Shown here: piece after piece, positions 1 to 6,653 of the stretch
Numbering within the stretch: the first letter of the stretch is position 1
Layout of the letters: each line of letters begins with the position of its first letter
Assembly (NCBI GenBank): GCA_035316885.1
Contig: DATHII010000007.1
Coordinates: 1 to 36,686 of the forward strand
Direction: 5' to 3'
DNA: 36,686 nt
Source of the DNA: DASRTE01 sp035316885
GTDB taxonomy: Bacteria; Actinomycetota; Actinomycetes; Jiangellales; Jiangellaceae
Position numbers and translations under genes: made by a program
Notes under the pieces: model-generated
Database searches by the model: none
Seen by the model: the letters and a program-made list of their open reading frames with translations, nothing else
What the model was told of the DNA's origin: nothing

Positions 1-648
1 GCGGCCTTCGTCACGCTCGTCGCCGTCGACGCCATGCCGTCGCCGGGGACGGCCGGCGAGAGCATGACCCGTGCTCTGCCGGACCAGCCCTCGCACCGGT
101 ACGGGGGGCCTGATGCCGCGGTCGGCCGAGCACCGTCGGACGATGCCAGGCCTGCTGCCGGGACGGTGACGTTTCCGGCGCTCACTGTGACCGCAGCGCC
201 CGAGACACCGCCCGAGGACGTGAAGCCGGCGGCATCCGAAGCCTTGCCCGCCGACAGCGGCTCGGGCAAGCGGGTGGTCTACGCCATCGGCGCCCAGCAG
301 GTGTGGCTCGTCGACGAGGCGAACGAGGTGGCCCGCACGTACAGAGTGTCCGGTAGCCGGTACGGCCAACTCGACGCGGGCGCCTACGAGGTCTTCTCGA
401 CGTCCCGCCACGCCACCAGCTGGCACGGCACCGAGACGATGGAGTACATGGTCCGGTTCCACCGGGGCGCCCGCTCGAACATCGGCTTCCACGACATCCC
501 GATCAACACCTCGAGCGGGACGGAGGTGCAGACGCTGTCCGAGCTGGGCACCCCGCTGTCCGACGGCTGCGTCCGCCAGGACGTCGTGGACGCTGCGGCC
601 CTGTGGGAGTTCGCCCCGGTCGGTACCCCCGTGGTCGTCCTTCGCTGA
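1..648 (+). CDS. L,D-transpeptidase-like (YkuD-type) protein, 3' part
   Basis: The reading frame is open from the first base of the window, so the gene starts upstream and only its C-terminal part is seen. The first ATG (34) is preceded in frame by a hydrophobic stretch (AAFVTLVAVDAM) that could be the end of a membrane anchor or signal peptide, followed by about 70 Pro/Ala-rich linker residues. The last ~120 residues resemble a YkuD catalytic domain, which in this family cross-links peptidoglycan stem peptides (3-3 bonds) outside the membrane: a His in IGFHDIP and a Cys in SDGCVRQ, then a WEFAPVGTPVVVL end. The usual SHGC signature reads SDGC here, so His next to the catalytic Cys is replaced by Asp. 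The Cys and the upstream His remain, so activity is plausible but not certain. It converges on the helicase gene with a 16-nt gap. Confidence 0.75.
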   Translation, partial: AAFVTLVAVDAMPSPGTAGESMTRALPDQPSHRYGGPDAAVGRAPSDDARPAAGTVTFPALTVTAAPETPPEDVKPAASEALPADSGSGKRVVYAIGAQQVWLVDEANEVARTYRVSGSRYGQLDAGAYEVFSTSRHATSWHGTETMEYMVRFHRGARSNIGFHDIPINTSSGTEVQTLSELGTPLSDGCVRQDVVDAAALWEFAPVGTPVVVLR

Positions 649-664
649 GTCGCTACCGTCGGCG

Positions 665-2269
665 TCAGGTGCTCTCGACCGACGGTGCGGTGCCGCCGCT
701 GCGGCGGCGTCGACGACGCCGCCGCGTACCACTCGTTGTGGGTTCGGAGTCCGAGGCAAGTTGGCTGTTCGCCGGGCCGCCCGGCTCGGCCACCGGTACA
801 CCGCCGCGGGTGCGCTGACGGTTGCGGTCCCGGCGGGTCGATCGCTCGACCGCGCCGTCGCTGACGTAGGCGTCGCGCTCGGCCCGGCCGCGGCCCCCGG
901 CCCGGCCTCCGCGTTCACGGCCCCCACGTTCGCGGCTGCCACGTGGGGCGCCTCCCCGCCCGCGTGCACGGCCGCCCTGCGCGCCGGCCCTCCGCTTGCC
1001 GGTCTCGCCGATGTCCTCGACCTCCTCGGCGTCCAGACCGGCTCGCGTCCGGGCCGCCTCGGGCAGGCGACCGGTCGTGCCCGGCGGTATGCCGAGATCG
1101 TGGAAGAGGTGCTCGCTGGACGAGTAGGTCTCGGCGGGCTCGTCGTAGGGCAGATCGAGCATCCGGTTGATCATCTTCCAGCGGGCAACGTCGTCCCAGT
1201 CGACAAGCGTGACTGCGATACCGGACGCTCCGGCCCGACCGGTCCGGCCGATCCGGTGGAGGTAGGTCTTCTCGTCCTCCGGGCAGGCGACGTTGACGAC
1301 GTGAGTCACGCCTTCGACATCGATGCCCCGGGCAGCGACGTCGGTCGCCACGAGGACGTCGACCTTGCCGTTGCGGAAGGCGCGAAGCGCCTGTTCCCGG
1401 GCTCCTTGGCCCAGGTCGCCGTGGACCGCGGCCGCCGCGAAGCCGCGCGACACGAGCTCGTCGGCGATCCGCTGGGCCTGCCGCTTGGTCTTGCAGAAGA
1501 TCATCGTGAGTCCTCTGCCTTCGGCCTGCAGCAGCCGGGCGATGATCTCGTCCTTGTCCAGCGAGTGCGCGCGGTAGATGAACTGCGCCGTGGCCGGCAC
1601 CGTCTGGGTCTCGTCGGGGGACTCCGCCCTGATGTTGAGCGGGTGGCGCATGTAGCGGCGGGCCAGGCTCACCACTGCGGCCGGCATGGTCGCTGAGAAC
1701 AGCATCGTCTGGCGCAGCTCGGGGGTCAGTCCGACGATCTTCTCCACGTCGGGCAGGAACCCCAGGTCGAGCATCTCGTCGGCCTCGTCGAGCACGAGCA
1801 CCTTGATGTGGCCCAGGTCGAGGTGGCCCTGTCCGGCCAGGTCGAGCAGTCGACCAGGCGTGCCGACGACGACGTCGACCCCTGAGCGCAGGCTGTCCAC
1901 CTGCGGCTCGTACGCGCGCCCCCCGTAAACGGTGAGGATGCGCACGGCGCGAACCGCCGACGCGGTGACAAGATCGGCGGTCACCTGGACGGCGAGCTCA
2001 CGGGTGGGAGTGACGACCAGCGCCTGGGGCTTGCCCGGGTCGGCGGCTTGGTCGTAGTCGCGGTCGCCCGGAGCGACGATGCGCTGGAGCAGCGGCACGC
2101 CGAAGGCGAAGGTCTTGCCGGTGCCCGTACGGGCCTGTCCGATGAGGTCGCTGCCCGTGAGCGCGACCGGGAGGGTCATCTGCTGGATCGGGAAGGGTTC
2201 GGTGATGCCGACGCGCTCGAGGGCGTCGGCGATGGTGTGAAGGACTCCAAGGTCCCGGAAGGTGGTCAG
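665..2269 (-). CDS. DEAD-box ATP-dependent RNA helicase
   Basis: An RNA-unwinding helicase of the DEAD-box superfamily 2, related to the RhlE-type gene at the same place in mycobacteria. Motifs in order: a Q-motif region (FRDLGVL then PFPIQQ), motif I ARTGTGKT, motif Ia PTRELAVQ, motif II DEAD, motif III SAT, motif IV/V (VATDVAARGID) and motif VI HRIGRTGRAG. The tail of about 110 residues is RGG/Arg-rich, ends with a run of eight Arg followed by SGG and is probably disordered and RNA-binding. The start is unclear. The first in-frame ATG (2179) would delete the Q motif, and there is no in-frame ATG, GTG or TTG between it and the upstream stop at 2476. I use CTG at 2269, which gives LTTFRDLGV and has GAGG 9 nt upstream. 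The alternative is an ATG at 2429 in another frame plus a one-base frameshift near 2275. Confidence 0.9.
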   Translation of the reverse strand: MTTFRDLGVLHTIADALERVGITEPFPIQQMTLPVALTGSDLIGQARTGTGKTFAFGVPLLQRIVAPGDRDYDQAADPGKPQALVVTPTRELAVQVTADLVTASAVRAVRILTVYGGRAYEPQVDSLRSGVDVVVGTPGRLLDLAGQGHLDLGHIKVLVLDEADEMLDLGFLPDVEKIVGLTPELRQTMLFSATMPAAVVSLARRYMRHPLNIRAESPDETQTVPATAQFIYRAHSLDKDEIIARLLQAEGRGLTMIFCKTKRQAQRIADELVSRGFAAAAVHGDLGQGAREQALRAFRNGKVDVLVATDVAARGIDVEGVTHVVNVACPEDEKTYLHRIGRTGRAGASGIAVTLVDWDDVARWKMINRMLDLPYDEPAETYSSSEHLFHDLGIPPGTTGRLPEAARTRAGLDAEEVEDIGETGKRRAGAQGGRARGRGGAPRGSRERGGRERGGRAGGRGRAERDAYVSDGAVERSTRRDRNRQRTRGGVPVAEPGGPANSQLASDSEPTTSGTRRRRRRRRSGGTAPSVEST

Positions 2270-2522
2270 GGCGTTTCGCCTCTTCGGTCGTCGGTCTCGA
2301 GGCGCGGACCGCCGTTCGTCGTCGCTCCGCGGGGCGCTTCTCTGCGTGGGCAGAGGGCCTCGCCGCGGTGCTGCGCGGACGCCGGGGGCTGTCCTCGAGG
2401 GGCGCCCGTTTCGCCCGGACGCCGTGCATACCTGGTCAACAGTACAGGTCAGGCGCCGATTCCCACCTATCGATCACGGCGCCCCCTGGACGCTCTTCGC
2501 GAACTATCATCGGCGGCCATCG

Positions 2523-2885
2523 GTCGAGACGATCAGGCTCAGGACCGTGCGGGACACCGACCTCGAAGGGATCTACGAGAACCACCACGACATCAGCAAC
2601 CGCGGCGACATCATCTACGGCTCGGAGAACACCGGCCGCGGCGTCGCCACCGAGGCAGTTCGCCTACTGACCGGATATCTGTTCGACCGAAAGCAGCACA
2701 ACTGGATCCGCCTGATCATCCATCCCGGCAACCAGGCGTCGAGACGTGTCGCCGAGAAGAGCGGCTACACCTTCGAGTCGCTGTCGCGCGGCGCCTGGTT
2801 TCATCGCGGCCGTAACCACGAAGTCGAGGTCTGGGCCCTGCTGCGCACCACCCCCCGTCCTCACCACGGCCGATATCGTGCGGGC
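2523..2885 (+). pseudogene. GNAT (RimJ/RimL-type) acetyltransferase remnant with internal deletion
   Basis: Translation shows the first strand and helix of a GNAT N-acetyltransferase (IRLRTVRDTDLEGIYENHH.. DISNRGD) joined directly to the acetyl-CoA-binding half (GRGVATEAVRLLTGYLFD, then IHPGNQASRRVAEKSGYTFE and RGAWFHRGRNHEVEVWALLR). The middle strands expected in this family, roughly 70-90 residues, are missing at about 2605-2635, although the frame is kept. There is no start codon at the expected position (GTC at 2523) and no stop before the next gene, whose ATG at 2886 lies in the same frame. This is best read as a decayed gene. A short read-through fusion with the ferritin-like protein is formally possible but unlikely because that gene has its own -10 element. 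Confidence 0.7.
2874..2879 (+). promoter_or_regulatory. -10 hexamer of a leaderless gene (ferritin-like protein)
   Basis: TATCGT lies six nt before the ATG at 2886 and no Shine-Dalgarno sequence precedes that ATG. This spacing is typical of actinobacterial leaderless transcripts starting at the A of the start codon. Confidence 0.5.
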
Positions 2886-3569
2886 ATGACCAGAGCGGCA
2901 GCGCTGGACGACCCGGAGTACCGGGCCGCAGTGGTCGACCTGCTGGGGGTGTTGGGTCTCGGCGAGCTGACAGCCTTCGAGCGCCTGGCTGCCGACGCCG
3001 AGATGGCGCCGACGCTGGGCGACAAGGCGGCGCTCGCGGCCATGGCAGTGGCGGAGTTCCACCACTTCGAGCGGCTGCGGGTGCGGCTCGGAGAGCTCGG
3101 CGTCGATGCCGACGAGGCGATGGCGCCGTTCCGGGAGCCGCTGGAGGCCTTCCACGACCACACGGCACCAGCGGACTGGCTCGAGGGGCTGGTCAAGGCG
3201 TACGTGGGTGACGGGTTCGCCGCGGACTTCTACCGGGAGGTCGCGGCCTACCTCGACGACGAGACCCGCTCGCTGGTACTCGAGGTGCTGGCCGACACCG
3301 GCCACGCCGACTTCGCGGTCGACCGGGTGCGGGCCGCCATCGGGGCCGATCCGCGGGTCGGCGGGCGGCTGGCGCTGTGGGGACGCCGACTGGTCGGCGA
3401 GGCGTTGTCGCAGGCCCAACGAGTCGCGGCGGACCGGGACTCGCTGTCGGCCCTGATCGCCGGCGGAGTCGACCGGCCAGGGATGGATCTCGCCGCGATC
3501 GGGCTCGTTTTCGCCCGGCTGACCGAGAACCACGCCAAGCGCATGGACGCGCTAGGGCTCACGGCGTAG
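2886..3569 (+). CDS. Ferritin-like fold (MiaE-like) protein
   Basis: A 227-residue, mostly helical protein with the ferritin-like four-helix pattern of carboxylate/His metal ligands: E in GELTAFERLA, EFHHFERL, the segment DFYREVAAYLDDETR and HADFAVDRV. It matches the actinobacterial ferritin-like family sometimes annotated as MiaE-like tRNA hydroxylase, and occupies the same place next to an RNA helicase and DUF3107 in mycobacteria. Its substrate is not established, and tRNA hydroxylation should not be assumed. I chose ATG 2886 rather than the much longer open frame because a TATCGT element sits six nt upstream, the protein has family-like length from here, and upstream in-frame sequence is an acetyltransferase remnant. 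Confidence 0.8.
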   Translation: MTRAAALDDPEYRAAVVDLLGVLGLGELTAFERLAADAEMAPTLGDKAALAAMAVAEFHHFERLRVRLGELGVDADEAMAPFREPLEAFHDHTAPADWLEGLVKAYVGDGFAADFYREVAAYLDDETRSLVLEVLADTGHADFAVDRVRAAIGADPRVGGRLALWGRRLVGEALSQAQRVAADRDSLSALIAGGVDRPGMDLAAIGLVFARLTENHAKRMDALGLTA

Positions 3570-3587
3570 GCAACCCGGTGATCACCA

Positions 3588-3621
3588 CGGAGGTACAGGC
3601 TGAGCGGGCCGCCTGTCTCCG
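3588..3621. terminator. Hairpin between convergent genes
   Basis: Stem CGGAG / CTCCG plus ACAGGC / GCCTGT with a 2-nt bulge and a 10-nt loop, lying between the stops of the ferritin-like gene (+) and the GlsB-like gene (-). There is no T tract, so it is only a possible bidirectional terminator. Confidence 0.4.
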
Positions 3622-3632
3622 CGGTTGACCCG

Positions 3633-3896
3633 TCAGGCCGTTTCCCTCCGGGCACCCAACCTGGCGACCAGGTACACGGCGATGGCCGCTAAGACGATGC
3701 TGATGATCCAGCGGGTCCAGTCGATGCCTGAGGTCTCCTCGACGCCGAGGGCTGCGGCGATCCAGTAGCCGACCTGCACGGCCACCACGCCGACGATCAG
3801 GTGGACCCAGATCGGCATGTTTTGCGTGCCGGGAACGACGAAGCGGCCGAGTGCCCCGATGACGAGCCCGGCGATGATCAGACCGACGATCTCCAC
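3633..3896 (-). CDS. GlsB/YeaQ/YmgE-family small membrane protein
   Basis: An 87-residue integral membrane protein with three hydrophobic segments (about residues 3-20, 29-50 and 62-79) and the Gly-rich first helix GLIIAGLVIGALGRFVVPG that marks the transglycosylase-associated/GlsB family. These small proteins are linked to envelope or general stress responses in other bacteria. No enzymatic activity is established. The start is ATG 3896 with AGGAG about 11 nt upstream. It is first transcribed of nothing else obvious: DUF3107 lies 111 nt upstream on the same strand, so co-transcription is possible. Confidence 0.85.
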   Translation of the reverse strand: MEIVGLIIAGLVIGALGRFVVPGTQNMPIWVHLIVGVVAVQVGYWIAAALGVEETSGIDWTRWIISIVLAAIAVYLVARLGARRETA

Positions 3897-4007
3897 GCTT
3901 GCTCCTCTCGTACGCCGCGCCGTCAGGAACGGCCGCTGGCGGACCGATCATCGCGCGGGACGTACCAGCGCAGCAAGCGCTGCGTGCGACTTCCCGTGGC
4001 GTGTCGT

Positions 4008-4235
4008 CTAGAGGGCTCCGAAGCCGACCCGGCGCTCGATCGGCTCGCCGATCTCTACGTAGGTCAGGTGTGCGGTGACGACGATGACGCGGCGCCCGCG
4101 CTCGTCGGTGAGGTCGAGCACGCCGCCCTTGCCGCCGAGGGCGTCGAAGACGGCCTTCTGGACCTCCTCCGGAGTCTGTGCGCTCTCGAGCACGATCTCG
4201 CGCGTGGCGTTGTGAACGCCGATCTTGACCTCCAC
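4008..4235 (-). CDS. DUF3107 family small protein
   Basis: A 75-residue protein (VEVKIGVHNATREIVLE...) with the conserved stretch LTDERGRRVIV and the end YVEIGEP..RRVGFG, characteristic of DUF3107 (TB9.4/Rv3208A in M. tuberculosis). Its function is unknown. GTG 4235 is chosen because the family begins with (M/V)EVKIG and GAAGGGG precedes it by about 6 nt. An in-frame GTG at 4241 and an ATG at 4265 are less likely. It lies between the TetR gene and the GlsB-like gene, all on the minus strand, as in other actinobacteria where it neighbours a TetR regulator. Confidence 0.85.
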   Translation of the reverse strand: MEVKIGVHNATREIVLESAQTPEEVQKAVFDALGGKGGVLDLTDERGRRVIVVTAHLTYVEIGEPIERRVGFGAL

Positions 4236-4350
4236 GGTCACCCCTTCGGTGCTCGGCGGGCGCACCCGTCACGCCCGGACTCCCCGGTTCGCCAGGCTAG
4301 TCGAGGACTGCCGGCACGATCGCCCGGCAGCCTGTGCCCTCGGCGAACGC

Positions 4351-4977
4351 TCAGCCGTCCTCGCGCTTGGGGAACCCCCGGATGCCTCGCCACCCCAGGG
4401 TGGCGACCAGGTCGGCGGCGGCGTCGCGGGGGATCGATCCGTCCGCGTCGAGCCAGTAACGGGCGGTCACCTGGGCGATGCCGACCAGGCCGATCGCCAG
4501 CAGCGTGGACTCTTCGACCGGCAGACCCGTGTCCTCCGCGATGATCTTTGCGATCTCGTCCGCACAGGCCGCGTTGAGCCGTTCGAGGCGCTCTCGAACA
4601 GCCACCTCGTTGGTGAGGTCGGACTCGAACAGCAACCGGTAGGAACCAGCGGGGTCGTCGACGAACGCGAAGTAGGCGGTGATCGTCGCCGTCACGCGTT
4701 CCTTGTTGTCGTCGGTCGAACGCAGCGCGGCGTGCAGGCGTTGGAGCAGCTCCTCGCCGCTGTCGTCGAGGAGGGCGAGGTAGAGGTCGAGCTTGCCCGG
4801 GAAATGCTGGTAGAGCACCGGCTTGCTGACGCCGGCCCGTTCGGCGATCTCATCCATGGCCGCTGCGTGGTAGCCGTTGGCGACGAACACGTCGCTGGCG
4901 GCTCGGAGGAGCTGGGCACGGCGCGCCAACCGGGGCAGGCGCACGCCGCGGGCGGGCAGGTCGGGCAGGCTCGTCAC
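4351..4977 (-). CDS. TetR-family transcriptional regulator
   Basis: A 208-residue repressor-type protein. The N-terminal helix-turn-helix (about residues 20-65) contains LLRAASDVFVANGYHAAAM followed by IAERAGVSKPVLYQHFPGK, the classic TetR DNA-binding signature. The remaining ~140 residues form the ligand/dimerisation domain with no recognisable ligand motif. GTG 4977 is preceded by GAGGAG at about 5 nt. In mycobacteria the TetR gene at this location (Rv3208) is also beside the DUF3107 gene, so it may regulate its neighbours, but no operator palindrome was identified to support that. Confidence 0.9.
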   Translation of the reverse strand: MTSLPDLPARGVRLPRLARRAQLLRAASDVFVANGYHAAAMDEIAERAGVSKPVLYQHFPGKLDLYLALLDDSGEELLQRLHAALRSTDDNKERVTATITAYFAFVDDPAGSYRLLFESDLTNEVAVRERLERLNAACADEIAKIIAEDTGLPVEESTLLAIGLVGIAQVTARYWLDADGSIPRDAAADLVATLGWRGIRGFPKREDG

Positions 4978-5045
4978 GGCGCTCCTCGAATGATCGGCTG
5001 GCCGGATCGTACCTCCGGGCCGGCCTTGACCTCGGATTGGCGCGA

Positions 5046-5261
5046 TCAGCGGTAGTCGTCCTCGTCGTAGCCGACGGCGCGCCGCTGCTCGACCGCATCG
5101 GCCGGATTGACGTCGTCGGGAACGCTCTGCGGCTGGTCGGGTTCGTGGTCGACGACGTCCTGGCGTTGCTCGACCGCGTCGGCCTCGGGTGCTTCTACGG
5201 CACCGGGATCCGGTGGACCGTCCGGCGACCAGATGTCCCCGTTGTTGTCGCTCTCGGACAT
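5046..5261 (-). CDS. Small acidic hypothetical protein
   Basis: A 71-residue, strongly acidic, probably disordered protein. It contains two related segments, EADAVEQRQDVVDHEPD and PADAVEQRRAVGYDEDD, suggesting an internal duplication of an ADAVEQR unit. There are no Cys residues, membrane segments or known domain. Reality is supported by ATG 5261 with AGGAGG 7 nt upstream and by orientation with the TetR gene 68 nt downstream. Small acidic proteins of this kind (DUF5709-like) are common in actinobacteria, but I cannot assign it firmly to that family. Confidence 0.65.
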   Translation of the reverse strand: MSESDNNGDIWSPDGPPDPGAVEAPEADAVEQRQDVVDHEPDQPQSVPDDVNPADAVEQRRAVGYDEDDYR

Positions 5262-5429
5262 GGCCAGCCTCCTGGACGGTCGGCGAGATCAGCAGCGTAC
5301 CGGCACCCACGGCTCCGACGATCTCCCGCTGTGGACAGCACGTCTCACGGGGTGGACCCGGGCCGTGGGAATGCCGGGCTCCGTGGCACCGTTGGCGACC
5401 TCAGAACCGAACCACGCAACGGAGATGAC

Positions 5430-6620
5430 GTGTCGCTGCCACCCTTGGTCGAGCCTGCCGCAGAGCTGAGCGTCGACGAGGTCCGCCGCTATTCGCGGCA
5501 CCTGATCATCCCTGATGTCGGCATGGCCGGCCAGAAGCGGTTGAAGAACGCCCGCGTGCTCGTCATTGGCGCCGGCGGGCTCGGCTCGCCTGCGCTCATG
5601 TACCTCGCGGCAGCCGGAGTGGGCACACTCGGGGTCGTCGACTTCGACGTCGTCGACGAGTCCAACCTGCAGCGACAGGTGATCCACGGCCAGTCCGACG
5701 TCGGCACCCCGAAGGCGCTGTCCGCCAAGGCGAGTGTCGCCGAGATCAACCCGTACGTGAACGTCGTCGTGCACGAGGAACGCCTCGACAACGACAACGT
5801 CATGGAGATCTTCGCCGGCTACGACCTGATCGTCGACGGCACCGACAACTTCGCCACCCGCTACCTGGTCAACGACGCTGCCGTGCTGCTCGGCAAGCCG
5901 TACGTCTGGGGCTCGATCTACCGCTTCGACGGTCAGGCATCGGTCTTCTGGGCGGAGCACGGCCCGTGCTACCGGTGCCTGTACCCGGAGCCGCCGCCGC
6001 CGGGCATGGTGCCGTCCTGCGCGGAAGGCGGCGTGCTGGGCGTGCTTTGCGCCTCGGTGGGATCGATCCAGGTCACCGAAGCGATCAAGCTGCTGACGGG
6101 GGTCGGCGAGCCGCTGCTCGGGCGGCTGATGGTCTACGACGCTCTGGAGATGTCGTACCGCGCGGTCAACGTCCGCAAGGACCCCGAATGCGCGATCTGC
6201 GGCAAGAACCCGACGGTCACCGAGCTGGTCGACTACGAGGCGTTCTGCGGCGTGGTGAGCGAGGAGGCCGCGGAGGCGGCAGTCGACTCGACGATCTCGG
6301 TCCGCACGCTGGCCGACTGGCTGGCGGCACGCGATCGGGGCGAGCGCGACTTCGTGCTGGTCGACGTCCGGGAGCCGAACGAGTACGAGATCAACCGCAT
6401 ACCTGGCGCCGTGCTCATCCCCAAGGGTGAGTTCCTCACCGGCGAGGCGCTGCCGAGGTTGCCCGCCGACAAGCAGGTGGTCCTGCACTGCAAGTCCGGC
6501 GCCCGCTCGGCCGAGGCGCTCGCGGTGGTCAAGGGTGCTGGTTACGCCGACGCCGTCCATGTCGGCGGTGGCGTCGCGGCCTGGGTCAACCAGATCGACC
6601 CCAGCCAGCCGTCCTACTGA
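5430..6620 (+). CDS. moeZ: Adenylyltransferase/sulfurtransferase MoeZ
   Basis: A 396-residue two-domain enzyme. Residues ~12-270 are an E1/ThiF/MoeB-type adenylyltransferase: nucleotide-binding GAGGLGS (47-53), acidic VVDFDVVDESNLQRQ, and zinc-binding Cys pairs CYRC and CAIC. Residues ~290-396 are a rhodanese domain with active-site Cys354 in HCKSGARS. Such proteins adenylate the C-terminal Gly of small sulfur carriers (MoaD, ThiS, CysO) and transfer sulfur for molybdopterin, thiamine and cysteine synthesis. GTG 5430 has GGAG 5 nt upstream. It faces the membrane-protein gene tail to tail. A MoaE-like gene lies 25 kb away in this window, but no MoaD or CysO is seen. Confidence 0.92.
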   Translation: MSLPPLVEPAAELSVDEVRRYSRHLIIPDVGMAGQKRLKNARVLVIGAGGLGSPALMYLAAAGVGTLGVVDFDVVDESNLQRQVIHGQSDVGTPKALSAKASVAEINPYVNVVVHEERLDNDNVMEIFAGYDLIVDGTDNFATRYLVNDAAVLLGKPYVWGSIYRFDGQASVFWAEHGPCYRCLYPEPPPPGMVPSCAEGGVLGVLCASVGSIQVTEAIKLLTGVGEPLLGRLMVYDALEMSYRAVNVRKDPECAICGKNPTVTELVDYEAFCGVVSEEAAEAAVDSTISVRTLADWLAARDRGERDFVLVDVREPNEYEINRIPGAVLIPKGEFLTGEALPRLPADKQVVLHCKSGARSAEALAVVKGAGYADAVHVGGGVAAWVNQIDPSQPSY

Positions 6621-6653
6621 GCCATCCCGCGCTGACAACCCTGCGTCGCGGGG

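Noticed and set aside
2262..3569. 435-codon open frame read as one acetyltransferase-ferritin fusion
   Set aside because: The first half is an incomplete acetyltransferase and overlaps the helicase start region; the ferritin-like part has its own -10 element and normal length from ATG 2886.
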